From: Candidatus Methanovirga meridionalis
GTDB lineage: Archaea; Methanobacteriota; Methanobacteria; Methanobacteriales; Methanobacteriaceae
Length of the DNA: 14,466 bases
NCBI GenBank assembly: GCA_031289325.1
Contig: JAITPS010000145.1
Span: 1-14,466 of the forward strand
Direction: 5' to 3'
In this document: piece after piece, positions 1 through 7,035 of the stretch
Layout of the letters: each line of letters opens with the position of its first letter
Position numbering within the stretch: position 1 is the first letter of the stretch
Program-made: the position numbers and the translations under genes
Notes under the pieces: generated by a model
What the model was told of the DNA's origin: nothing
Databases searched by the model: none
Seen by the model: only the letters and a program-made list of their open reading frames with translations

Positions 1-168
1 AAAATAAAAAAATAAAAATTATTATTTAAAAAATTAGATTAATATTAATTCGAAATTCTTAAAAATATGATATTTAAAAATAATGATTAAATAAAAACAT
101 TTTTTACATCACTATAATAAAATTAAATCTTTTAATTAAATTAAAAAAAATAATTATACTAAATTGTA

Positions 169-210
169 CTATATATTGTCTAATTTAAACTATATATTGT
201 CTAATTTAAA
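169..210 (+). promoter_or_regulatory. Tandem 21-bp duplication in the fprA promoter region
   Basis: Two identical, directly adjacent 21-bp copies lie at 169-189 and 190-210. Each carries CTATATATTGTC followed by TAATTTAAA. The TATATATT core resembles an archaeal TATA box. The copy at 191-198 would place transcription start near 222, giving a leader of about 50 nt before the fprA ATG at 274. The other copy could be a second TATA box or a regulator site two helical turns away. The duplication is seen directly; its promoter role is inferred. Confidence 0.5.
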
Positions 211-273
211 AAATAGTATAATTAAAAGAGATATTATAATTTAAAAATAAAAAATTGTATTTAAGGTGATATT

Positions 274-1494
274 ATGATAGCAAATTCAATTAAAATAGCT
301 GATGGTGTATATTGGGTTGGTGCTTTAGATTGGGATATACGTGATTATCATGGTTACAAATTAGATGGTACAACATATAATTCTTATCTAATTTTTGGAA
401 ATAATAAGGTTGCATTAGTCGATAATGTATATCCTGGATTTTCATCTCAACTTTTAGCAAGAATAGAAGATGCATTTAAAAAAGAAAATAGGGATTTTAA
501 AATAGATATTGTAATCCAAAATCATATTGAAATGGATCATGTACACTCTTTATATGATATCATTAAAAAATTCCCTGATGTAGAAGTTTATTCTTCAACA
601 AGAGCAGTTTCAGGAATTAAAAACTTGTTCCCATCATTAAAAGATTTTGAAATTAAAACCGTTAAAACTGGTGATAGTTTAGATATTGGTGGCAAATCTT
701 TTACCTTTGTTGAAGCATCAATGTTACATTGGCCAGATAGTATGTTTTCATTTTTAAATGAAGATGGAATCCTTTTTTCAAACGATGCTTTTGGTCAGCA
801 TATTTGTGTAAGTGAAAGGTTTGACCATGAAATATCTAATGATTTATTAATGAGAGCTTCTAAAAAATTTTTTGCTAATCTTGTAACTCCTTCTTCCCAA
901 TTGGTAGTTAAGAAACTTGATGAAGTTAATAACTTAGGAGTTTTAGATAAGATTAAAATGATAGCTCCTTCTCATGGACAAATATGGACAAAACCTGGTG
1001 ATATTGTTAGTGCATATAAAGGATGGGCTACTGGAGAATGTAAGGATAAAATAACTTTTATTTATGATACAATGCACCATTCAACTCAAAAAATGGCTCA
1101 TGCAATGATTGAAGGTGTTTTTTCAGAAGGTTTTGAAGTGAAAACCTTTTATTTGCATCCTGATGAGAGAAGTGAAGCTGTAACTGATGTCTTGGACAGT
1201 AAAGCTATTTGTTTAGGTAGTCCAACCATGATGAACAATCCATTTCCAAGTTTAGGAGACATCATTTTTTATTTCAACTGCCTCAGTTTTAATAAAACAG
1301 GCATAAATAAAAAAGCTGTTGTCTTTGGTTCTAAAGGTTGGGGTGGTGGAGCAGTTAAAAAACTTTCTAATGATTTACAACAATCTGGATTTGAGATATT
1401 TGAAGAGTATGATGTTTTAAATATTCCTCATGAAGAAGAACTAAAGAAATGTTTCGAAATAGGAAAAAAATTAGCTCAATCACTTAAAGATTAG
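274..1494 (+). CDS. fprA: F420H2 oxidase, diflavin flavoprotein FprA
   Basis: This is a 406-residue flavodiiron protein. The family enzyme from Methanobrevibacter and Methanothermobacter oxidises reduced F420 and reduces O2 to water in the cytoplasm, protecting the anaerobe. The N-terminal metallo-beta-lactamase-like domain (about 1-250) carries the full diiron ligand set: H84, E86, D88 and H89 in NHIEMDH, H152 in LHWPDSMF, D171 in SNDAFG and H234 in PSHGQIW. The C-terminal flavodoxin domain (about 258-404) begins with the FMN phosphate loop YDTMHHSTQKMA. It includes GSPTMMNNPFPS and GSKGWGGGAVK. The length matches the two-domain form without rubredoxin or reductase extensions. The ATG at 274 is preceded by a strong Shine-Dalgarno AAGGTGAT at 263-270. 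The gene stands alone, with gene-free sequence on both sides, and its promoter region holds a 21-bp tandem duplication. Confidence 0.96.
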   Translation: MIANSIKIADGVYWVGALDWDIRDYHGYKLDGTTYNSYLIFGNNKVALVDNVYPGFSSQLLARIEDAFKKENRDFKIDIVIQNHIEMDHVHSLYDIIKKFPDVEVYSSTRAVSGIKNLFPSLKDFEIKTVKTGDSLDIGGKSFTFVEASMLHWPDSMFSFLNEDGILFSNDAFGQHICVSERFDHEISNDLLMRASKKFFANLVTPSSQLVVKKLDEVNNLGVLDKIKMIAPSHGQIWTKPGDIVSAYKGWATGECKDKITFIYDTMHHSTQKMAHAMIEGVFSEGFEVKTFYLHPDERSEAVTDVLDSKAICLGSPTMMNNPFPSLGDIIFYFNCLSFNKTGINKKAVVFGSKGWGGGAVKKLSNDLQQSGFEIFEEYDVLNIPHEEELKKCFEIGKKLAQSLKD

Positions 1495-1499
1495 CTAAT

Positions 1500-1515
1500 T
1501 ACTTTTATTTTATTC
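1500..1515 (+). terminator. Possible T-rich terminator after fprA
   Basis: The fprA stop is followed within a few bases by ACTTTTATTTTATTC, a T-rich stretch of the kind that ends archaeal transcripts without needing a hairpin. In DNA this AT-rich the signal is weak. Confidence 0.3.
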
Positions 1516-1564
1516 ATTCAATATTATTAATTCATAATTTTAATTTATATTAGTTTATTTATTT

Positions 1565-1629
1565 AATTCTTAAGTTATAACTCTAATTCATAATTACTTT
1601 ATTCATTCAATTCTTAAGTTATAACTCTA
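1565..1629. repeat. Direct repeat pair containing TTCTTAAGTTATAACTC
   Basis: An identical 21-bp segment containing TTCTTAAGTTATAACTC occurs at 1565-1585 and 1609-1629. The spacing is 44 bp, and similar flanks suggest a duplicated ~44-bp unit. Nothing indicates a function. Confidence 0.7.
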
Positions 1630-1843
1630 TTATAATTAGTTTATTTACTTAATATTTTTAATTCATATTTACTTTAATTTTCATTATTAATTTTCTAATT
1701 AAAAATATTATATTTCTTATTTTTAAAAATAAAATAATAAAAATTATAATTTAAAAAATTAATAAAATATTAATTATAAGTTTTAAAAATAAAATATTTT
1801 AAAAATAAAAGATTAATTACAAAAATTATTTTTTCTACCATTA

Positions 1844-1894
1844 TATTTTAATTAAATAAATATTTTAATTAAATAAATATTTTAATTAAATAAA
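1844..1894. repeat. Three tandem 17-bp units
   Basis: The unit TATTTTAATTAAATAAA is present three times without interruption, at 1844-1860, 1861-1877 and 1878-1894. The array lies immediately left of dispersed element copy A. Part of it (1871-1893) is repeated exactly just right of that element (2163-2185), so a 23-bp direct repeat brackets copy A. Confidence 0.85.
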
Positions 1895-1903
1895 TACTTT
1901 AAC

Positions 1904-2163
1904 TATAGTGGATTCGATAAAGTTCTTAATGATGAAGTCTTAATAAATAATTTTTTAAAAAATAAATATTATTAAATAAATATTATTAAAAGAAATAAAT
2001 ATTATTAAAAAATATTAATTTAAAATTATTTATATTAATTAAAATATATTTATATTAATTAAAATTTAAAATTATGGATTTTTATAAATTGATATTTAAA
2101 ATTAAATAATTATAATAAAAAAATTTATTATTCAAAATTTAAGAACTTTTCTATAAGACTATA
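1904..2163 (+). mobile_element. Dispersed AT-rich element, copy A (MITE-like)
   Basis: This ~260-bp non-coding element has imperfect inverted ends. The left end reads TATAGTG, then GATAAAGTTCTTAA. The right end reads TTAAGAACTTTT, then CTATAAGACTATA. The inner 11 bp AAAGTTCTTAA / TTAAGAACTTT pair perfectly. The interior closely matches copies B (5397), C (9617) and D (11666), including ATTATGGATTTTTATAAA and the ATAATTTTTTTATTAAA tract on the opposite strand. A 23-bp direct repeat brackets it. There is no transposase, so any mobility would need to be supplied in trans. The repeat family is seen directly; the MITE label is inference. Confidence 0.6.
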
Positions 2164-2175
2164 AATAAATATTTT

Positions 2176-2250
2176 AATTAAATAATAATTAATTAAATAA
2201 TAATTAATTAAATAAAAATCAATTAAATAAAAATTAATTAAATAAAAAAT
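2176..2250. repeat. Five tandem 15-bp units
   Basis: Five units of the form AATTAAATAATAATT start at 2176, 2191, 2206, 2221 and 2236, with one to three base changes in the later copies. The array abuts the right end of dispersed element copy A. Confidence 0.8.
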
Positions 2251-2299
2251 TAATAATACATTTCAAAAATAAAAATTATATTCAACTTATTTTTAATAT

Positions 2300-2344
2300 T
2301 TTAAATTTTTAATCACATATTAAGATAATTTAAATTTTTAATCA
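2300..2344 (+). promoter_or_regulatory. Possible thermosome promoter with a 16-bp direct repeat
   Basis: TTTAAATTTTTAATCA occurs exactly at 2300-2315 and 2329-2344. The second copy could serve as a TATA-like box. It would put transcription start near 2360 and give a ~30-nt leader before the ATG at 2390. The duplicated motif could also bind a heat-shock regulator. This is weak evidence in AT-rich DNA. Confidence 0.35.
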
Positions 2345-2389
2345 AAATTAATCCTTAAATTAGATAAATTTACAACTATAGGTGAATAA

Positions 2390-4033
2390 ATGACAAATAA
2401 TAATCAACCAATTTATATACTGCCTGAAGATACTCAAAGATTTTTAGGTAGAGATGCACAAAGAATGAATATTTTAGCTGGAAGAGTATTAGCTGAAACA
2501 ATTAGAACAACCTTAGGTCCAAAAGGGATGGATAAAATGTTAGTTGATGGTTTAGGTGATGTTGTACTTACAAATGATGGAGTAACAATTCTTCAAGAAA
2601 TGGATATTGCTCATCCTGCAGCTAAAATGATTGTTGAAATAGCTAAAAAACAAGAAAGTGTTGTTGGAGATGGAACTACAACAGCTGTTATCATTGCTGG
2701 AGAATTACTTTCAAAAGCTGAAGAATTATTGGATGAGGGTATTCATTCATCAACAATAGTTTTAGGATATAGAAATGCATTAACTAAAATTTATGAGATA
2801 TTAGAAAATATATCCATAAAGGCTAAAGATAAAAAAACATTATTAAAAGTAGCTATGACTGCAATGACAGGTAAAGGTTTTGATTATGGGAAAGAACAAA
2901 TAGCTAAATTAATTGTGAATGGAGTTTTAAAAATTGAAGAGGATGGTAAGGTAGATAAAGATAACCTTAATGTTCAAAGAATTTCTGGAGGTTCAGTATC
3001 TGATTCTAAAATAATTGATGGGATTTTAATTGATAAAGGTAGAGCAATTGAGAACATGCCTAAAAAAATTGAAAATGCAAAAATAGCTTTATTAAAGTAT
3101 CCTCTTGAATTAAAAGATTTAGAAACTGATGGTAAAATTAAAATAACCGACCCATCACAACTTCAAGCATTTCTTGATAATGAAGAAGAAATGATTAAAG
3201 ACATGATTAATAAAGTTATTGACTCAGGTGCAAATGTTTTATTCTGTCAAAAAGGTATTGATGATTTAGCTTTACATTACCTATCTAAAGCTGGAATTTT
3301 TGCTGTTAAAAGAGCTAAAAAATCAGATATTAAACGTCTTGAAAAAGCTACAGGTGCTAAACTTGTAACAAGTATTGATGATTTAAGTCCAGAAAACTTA
3401 GGTGAAGCTGGAATTGTTTATGAAAAGAAAATATTTGATCAAATATTGACTTTTGTTGAGGAATCTAAAAATCCAAAAGCAACATCAATTATTTTAAGGG
3501 GAAGCACAAAATATGTGACTTCTGAACTTGAAAGAGCATTAGATGATGGAATTGGTGTTGTATCCGCTACATTAGAAGATGGTAAGGTTGTAATTGGTGG
3601 AGGCTCTCCAGAGATAGAAATGGCTCAACAATTAAAAAAATATGCTACTACAGTCAGTGGAAGAGAACAATTAGCTATTGAAGCTTATGCCAAAGCATTA
3701 GAAGTTGTTCCAAAAACTTTAGCAGAAAATGCAGGTTTAGATAGCATAGATATGTTAGTTGATTTAAGAGCAGCACATGATAAATCAAAATACATGGGAT
3801 TGAATGTTTTTGAAGGAAAAATTGTGGATATGAAAAAAGCTGGAATTATAGAACCACAAAGAATTAAAAAACAAGCTATTCAAAGTGCAACTGAAGTAAC
3901 TGAAATGATTCTCCGTATTGATGATCTTATAGCTTCAAAAGGAGGTTTAGGTGAAACTGGAACTGATGATGATGGATTAGATCATAGTGGAATGCCTGCT
4001 GGAATGCCTCCTGGTATGCCACCAATGATGTAA
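2390..4033 (+). CDS. ths: Thermosome subunit (group II chaperonin)
   Basis: This 547-residue protein is a full-length archaeal chaperonin of the TCP-1/CCT type. It forms a double-ring cytoplasmic complex that folds proteins in an ATP-driven cycle. Nucleotide-binding signatures are intact: TLGPKGMDKM (41-50), TNDGVTIL (61-68), GDGTTTA (93-99), the ERALDDG motif with the Asp pair at 385-386, and GGGSPEIE (403-410). The acidic aspartate of ATP hydrolysis therefore appears present. The C-terminus is the typical Gly/Met/Pro-rich tail (GMPAGMPPGMPPMM) that projects into the ring cavity. ATG at 2390 is chosen because GGTGA at 2381-2385 lies four bases upstream. A T-run terminator follows the stop, so the gene is probably transcribed alone. 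The alpha/beta type of the subunit cannot be decided from this window. Confidence 0.97.
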   Translation: MTNNNQPIYILPEDTQRFLGRDAQRMNILAGRVLAETIRTTLGPKGMDKMLVDGLGDVVLTNDGVTILQEMDIAHPAAKMIVEIAKKQESVVGDGTTTAVIIAGELLSKAEELLDEGIHSSTIVLGYRNALTKIYEILENISIKAKDKKTLLKVAMTAMTGKGFDYGKEQIAKLIVNGVLKIEEDGKVDKDNLNVQRISGGSVSDSKIIDGILIDKGRAIENMPKKIENAKIALLKYPLELKDLETDGKIKITDPSQLQAFLDNEEEMIKDMINKVIDSGANVLFCQKGIDDLALHYLSKAGIFAVKRAKKSDIKRLEKATGAKLVTSIDDLSPENLGEAGIVYEKKIFDQILTFVEESKNPKATSIILRGSTKYVTSELERALDDGIGVVSATLEDGKVVIGGGSPEIEMAQQLKKYATTVSGREQLAIEAYAKALEVVPKTLAENAGLDSIDMLVDLRAAHDKSKYMGLNVFEGKIVDMKKAGIIEPQRIKKQAIQSATEVTEMILRIDDLIASKGGLGETGTDDDGLDHSGMPAGMPPGMPPMM

Positions 4034-4049
4034 ATTTTTATCTCAAATC

Positions 4050-4065
4050 TTTTTTTTTATTTTAT
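4050..4065 (+). terminator. T-run terminator after the thermosome gene
   Basis: A run of nine T residues (4050-4058), followed by ATTTTATT, lies 16 nt after the thermosome stop and 16 nt before the antiporter start. Such U-tracts are typical archaeal intrinsic terminators. It probably separates the two genes, at least partly. Confidence 0.6.
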
Positions 4066-4081
4066 TAGGGGTTTGTTGATT

Positions 4082-5200
4082 ATGGCAGATATTAATTCAT
4101 TGGTATTAGGAATAATGATTTTAATATCTGCTTTGATTTCAATCAGATTAGGAATTACAGTAGCAGTTATTGAAGTTATTTTTGGAATATTAAGTGGAAA
4201 TTTAGGATTTTTAACTCCACAATCTTGGATGTTGTATATTGCTACTTTTGGTGGAGTCTTAATAACATTTTTAACAGGTTTAGAAATAGATAATAGTTTC
4301 ATGAAAGATAATTTTGGTAAAATATTTATAACTGGCTTTTTATCATTTTTTATTCCATTTACATTAGTTTCTCTTTTCTCATATTTTATTATTAATTGGA
4401 GTTTACCTGTTTCACTTTTAGCTGGAACAGCATTATCTGAAACATCAGTTTCTATTGTTTATTCTGCTTTAGTTTCTAAAAATCTTTCAAATACGAATCT
4501 TGGTAAAGCTTTATCAGGAACAACATTCATTACAAATATTTTTACAGCTATTTGTCTAAGTGGATTATTTATTATTCCAAATGTCTACACATTACTATTT
4601 TATATAATAGCTATTTTAACATCTATTTTAGCCTATAAATATTCTTATTTATTCTTAGAACATACAATGCTAAAAGATAAGATTGAGGAGATAGAGTTAA
4701 AATATATTTTTCTAATACTTTTAATTTTAATCTTCTTTGCAGATTTAGGTAAAAGTCAAGCTATTTTACCTGCTTTTATATTAGGTTTATTGCTATCAAA
4801 ATACTTTAAAAATTATTCAATAGCTTATGAATCTAAAAAAAGATTAAAAATAGTAGCATTTACTTTTATAACACCAATATTTTTTATTGTTGCGGGAACT
4901 AATGTCGATATTCATTTAATTATTCCAGGAATAGCTATTTTCATTTTATTATTTGTTATTAGATTCATTGGAAAATTTTTAGGTGTTTATTTTATTTCAA
5001 AGAAATATTTATCATCCGATGAACTGTATTTTACAATGATGGTGAGTACGAGCTTAACCTTTGGTTTAATAGCTACTGTTTTTGGTTTAAGCTCGGGATT
5101 ATTGAATTCTCAAACTTATTCAATTTTAACTGGTGTTTTAATTATAGGAGCTATTATACCAACAATAATTGCTGAAAAAATATATACCACATCAAGATAA
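4082..5200 (+). CDS. CPA2-type cation/proton antiporter (NapA/Kef-like membrane protein)
   Basis: This 372-residue protein is almost entirely hydrophobic, with roughly 10-12 membrane segments. The family exchanges Na+ or K+ for H+ across the cytoplasmic membrane. Family landmarks are GLEID (66-70) and TALSETSVSIVYSAL (116-130), matching the TSP-type unwound helix, followed by GKALSGTTFITNIFTA (141-156). In relatives the last segment normally carries a conserved Asp, as in ITD or ND. Here that position seems to be Asn (N152), so ion specificity or activity may differ. There is no C-terminal TrkA/RCK domain, unlike KefB/C. I chose ATG at 4082. In-frame TTG codons at 4073 and 4076 would add three residues but sit directly on the AGGGG ribosome binding site (4067-4071). 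It lies 48 nt after the thermosome stop with a T-run between. Confidence 0.85.
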   Translation: MADINSLVLGIMILISALISIRLGITVAVIEVIFGILSGNLGFLTPQSWMLYIATFGGVLITFLTGLEIDNSFMKDNFGKIFITGFLSFFIPFTLVSLFSYFIINWSLPVSLLAGTALSETSVSIVYSALVSKNLSNTNLGKALSGTTFITNIFTAICLSGLFIIPNVYTLLFYIIAILTSILAYKYSYLFLEHTMLKDKIEEIELKYIFLILLILIFFADLGKSQAILPAFILGLLLSKYFKNYSIAYESKKRLKIVAFTFITPIFFIVAGTNVDIHLIIPGIAIFILLFVIRFIGKFLGVYFISKKYLSSDELYFTMMVSTSLTFGLIATVFGLSSGLLNSQTYSILTGVLIIGAIIPTIIAEKIYTTSR

Positions 5201-5284
5201 CCTAATTTGTGTGTGAATGAACAATCAGATTAGTGTATATTCTTATTTTCTTCATTTTAGAATTATTATATTATCATGACCATC

Positions 5285-5322
5285 TTCTTAAATTTTAGAA
5301 TGATAATTTTTTTATTAAATTA
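5285..5322 (-). repeat. Dispersed element fragment B' (one end only)
   Basis: About 38 bp beginning TTCTTAAATTTTAG and ending ATTTTTTTATTAAATTAT match 5416-5453 inside copy B with about three differences. Only this end of the element is present. It is followed at once by the 11-bp tandem array. Confidence 0.55.
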
Positions 5323-5398
5323 TAGTCAAATTATAGTCAAATTATATCAAATTATAATCAAATTATAATCAAATTATAATCAAATTATAATCAAATTA
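5323..5398. repeat. Seven tandem ~11-bp units (TAATCAAATTA)
   Basis: Units start at 5323, 5334, 5345 (10 bp), 5355, 5366, 5377 and 5388, reading TAGTCAAATTA or TAATCAAATTA. The 11-bp period places an AAATTA tract about once per helical turn, so the DNA may be curved. The array fills the gap between element fragment B' and copy B. Its terminal TATAGTC is the outer end of copy B. Confidence 0.85.
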
Positions 5399-5595
5399 TA
5401 GTCTCTATGGAAAAGTTCTTAAGTTTTGAAATGATAATTTTTTTATTAAATTATTTAATTTTAAATATCAATTTATAAAAATCAATAATTTTAAATATCA
5501 ATTTATAAAAATCAATAATTTTAAATTTTAAGTAATATAAATATATTTTAAGTAATATAGATAATTTTAAATTAATATTTTTTAATATAATAATG
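5397..5595 (-). mobile_element. Dispersed AT-rich element, copy B
   Basis: It begins TATAGTCTCTATGGAAAAG then TTCTTAAG, matching the reverse complement of the right end of copy A (TATAGTCTTATAGAAAAG, TTCTTAAA). The interior follows the same order, with ATAATTTTTTTATTAAATTA, a perfectly duplicated 30-bp block (5461-5490 and 5491-5520) and the TAATATAAATATATTTTAA segment. The opposite TTAAGAACTTT end is missing, so this copy is truncated on its right. It lies in reverse orientation relative to copies A and D. Confidence 0.6.
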
Positions 5596-5655
5596 TAAAA
5601 AATGTTTGTAATTAATCATTTATTTTAAATATCTTATTGTTGAAAATTTATTATT

Positions 5656-5705
5656 GTTGAAAATTTATTTTCGACTTAGGAGAATACATTCTCCGTTTTT
5701 AAAAA
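5656..5705 (+). terminator. Double-hairpin element with T tract, copy 1
   Basis: The plus strand can form GTTGAAAA-TTTA-TTTTCGAC (5656-5675) and then GGAGAA-TACA-TTCTCC (5679-5694), followed by GTTTTTAAAAA. The first stem contains a T/G pair that forms a stable U-G wobble only in the plus-strand RNA. A 17-bp block at its start is duplicated just upstream (5636-5652). It resembles a transcription terminator or the 3' end of a small RNA. Confidence 0.4.
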
Positions 5706-5758
5706 TTTCAAATTAATATTAAATTAATTTTTTAAATAATAATTTTTATTTCTTCATT

Positions 5759-5808
5759 GTTGAAAATTTATTTTCAACTTAGGAGAATGAATTCTCCGTT
5801 TTTAAAAA
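5759..5808 (+). terminator. Double-hairpin element with T tract, copy 2
   Basis: This is a second copy 103 bp downstream. GTTGAAAA-TTTA-TTTTCAAC (5759-5778) is an 8-bp perfect stem. GGAGAA-TGAA-TTCTCC (5782-5797) keeps the same 6-bp stem as copy 1 but with a different loop. GTTTTTAAAAA follows. Conserved stems with a changed loop argue for a structured RNA or terminator rather than chance. Confidence 0.45.
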
Positions 5809-5959
5809 TAATAACTATAATTTTTTTAATTAAAAATTTAATAATTATGCTTCATGTTTAAAAGATTTAATAGTTATATTTCATTTTTAAAAGATAAACA
5901 GAATACATTGGATTATTAGATCCATATATTCCTGTGATTCAATAAAATTAAGTTGACTA

Positions 5960-5975
5960 AAACATTATATATGGC
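5960..5975 (+). promoter_or_regulatory. Candidate TATA box for the exonuclease-like gene
   Basis: ACATTATATATGG contains TTATATAT at 5964-5971. Transcription would begin near 5995, giving a leader of about 55 nt before the ATG at 6052. This was assigned by eye. Confidence 0.4.
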
Positions 5976-6051
5976 TTAACAATAAAAGATAAATTATAAA
6001 TTGTAACTTAATAAAAATGAAATAGAATTAAAAAGAAGTTTAAAGAATATA

Positions 6052-7035
6052 ATGTCTAAAAAGTCTAAAAATAAATCAAAAAAATCACCATCAGAATCAA
6101 AGGATCACTATAATACTTTTAAAGAAGAACTTTTAAATCAATATAAAGATAAATCTTTAAATGATATTGAAGGGAGTGAACTTGTTGAAAATAAATATGG
6201 TGAGTGTTTAAAAATAGTTCGAAGAGAGAAAATAGATTTTAAATTAAAAGAATGTGATTTTAAAGAAGAATTCGATTGTAATTTAAAGTTAATTAATAGA
6301 ATTGGTCCAAGCACAGAAGAAAAATTAAAAAAAGAGGGTTATGAAAATATTTTTTCCTTATTAAATCATGATAATCACTGTAAACATGCTCAAGTTGTTA
6401 TTAATAAACTTGAATCTGGGTCTTTTGCTGAAAAATTCGATTTAATTAAAAAAAGAGATTCATCAAATCTTATTAAAACTATTAATTTATTAAATCCTGA
6501 AAATCTTAAATTCATGGATATTGAAACACTTGGACTTTCTAATGTTCATATAATCCTATTTGGGATAGCTGAAATAAAAGGCAATGAAATTATATCTACC
6601 CAATATTTTCTTCGAGATAAAAACGAAGAACCAGCTGTTTTATATGGTTTATTAAATCATTTAACTGAAGATTCTGCTTTTGTTACGTATAATGGAGCTT
6701 CATTTGATGTTCCTTTTATTAAAAATCGTTTTGCTTATTACCGAATGAATTATGATTATAATATTCCTAATTATGATCTTCTTCACTTTGTAAGGAAATT
6801 ATGGGGCGATAATCTTCCAAACTGTAAATTAACAACTATTGAAAAAATTTTTTTTAATATTGAAAGATTTGATGATATTCCTGGCAATCAAATTCCTAAG
6901 TATTATGAAACTTATCTTAAAGAGAATAATATTGGTCCTATAATTCCAATCATTGAACATAATCGTATGGATATTGTTTCTTTAGCAGAATTTTTAATGA
7001 AAATTCATGATGAATCTTTAATAGCTGAATTTTAA
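6052..7035 (+). CDS. HhH plus RNase H-like (YprB/DEDD) exonuclease family protein
   Basis: This 327-residue protein begins with a Lys/Ser-rich, probably disordered N-terminus (1-18). A helix-hairpin-helix-like segment, LINRIGPSTEEKLKKEGYEN, spans 80-99 and suggests nucleic acid contact. The C-terminal RNase H-fold nuclease domain has FMDIETLG with D156 and E158, TYNGASFD with N214 and D219, YDLLHFVRKLW with D242, and HNRMDIVSL with H303 and D307. This is a complete DEDD-type metal-binding set of the YprB / predicted 3'-5' exonuclease group. The exact substrate is unknown. ATG at 6052 has only a weak ribosome binding site (AAAGAA), so translation may be modest. The gene converges on the polyferredoxin unit, and the last 18 bp are shared with ehaQ on the other strand. 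Confidence 0.8.
   Translation: MSKKSKNKSKKSPSESKDHYNTFKEELLNQYKDKSLNDIEGSELVENKYGECLKIVRREKIDFKLKECDFKEEFDCNLKLINRIGPSTEEKLKKEGYENIFSLLNHDNHCKHAQVVINKLESGSFAEKFDLIKKRDSSNLIKTINLLNPENLKFMDIETLGLSNVHIILFGIAEIKGNEIISTQYFLRDKNEEPAVLYGLLNHLTEDSAFVTYNGASFDVPFIKNRFAYYRMNYDYNIPNYDLLHFVRKLWGDNLPNCKLTTIEKIFFNIERFDDIPGNQIPKYYETYLKENNIGPIIPIIEHNRMDIVSLAEFLMKIHDESLIAEF

Larger units (their letters stand above)
1495..2389. other. Gene-free, repeat-rich interval between fprA and the thermosome gene
   Basis: No credible reading frame was found on either strand. The interval holds, in order, a 21-bp direct repeat pair (1565-1629), a 3 x 17-bp array, dispersed element copy A, a 5 x 15-bp array and the presumed thermosome promoter. 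Each is listed separately. Confidence 0.8.
5201..6051. other. Gene-free, repeat-rich interval upstream of the exonuclease-like gene
   Basis: No credible gene was seen. The interval contains a fragment and a longer copy of the dispersed element, an 11-bp tandem array between them, two double-hairpin elements, and a TATA-like box for the gene at 6052. These are listed separately. Confidence 0.8.

Noticed and set aside
290..475. Minus-strand open frame opposite fprA
   Set aside because: It is antisense to a well-supported gene, has no motif and no ribosome binding site.
4057..4302. Minus-strand open frame opposite the antiporter gene
   Set aside because: It is a shadow of the coding strand with no recognisable content.
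5323..5398. CRISPR array interpretation of the short tandem arrays
   Set aside because: Here and at 1844, 2176, 9486, 10356 and 12716 the units are contiguous, without unique spacers, and no cas gene is present.
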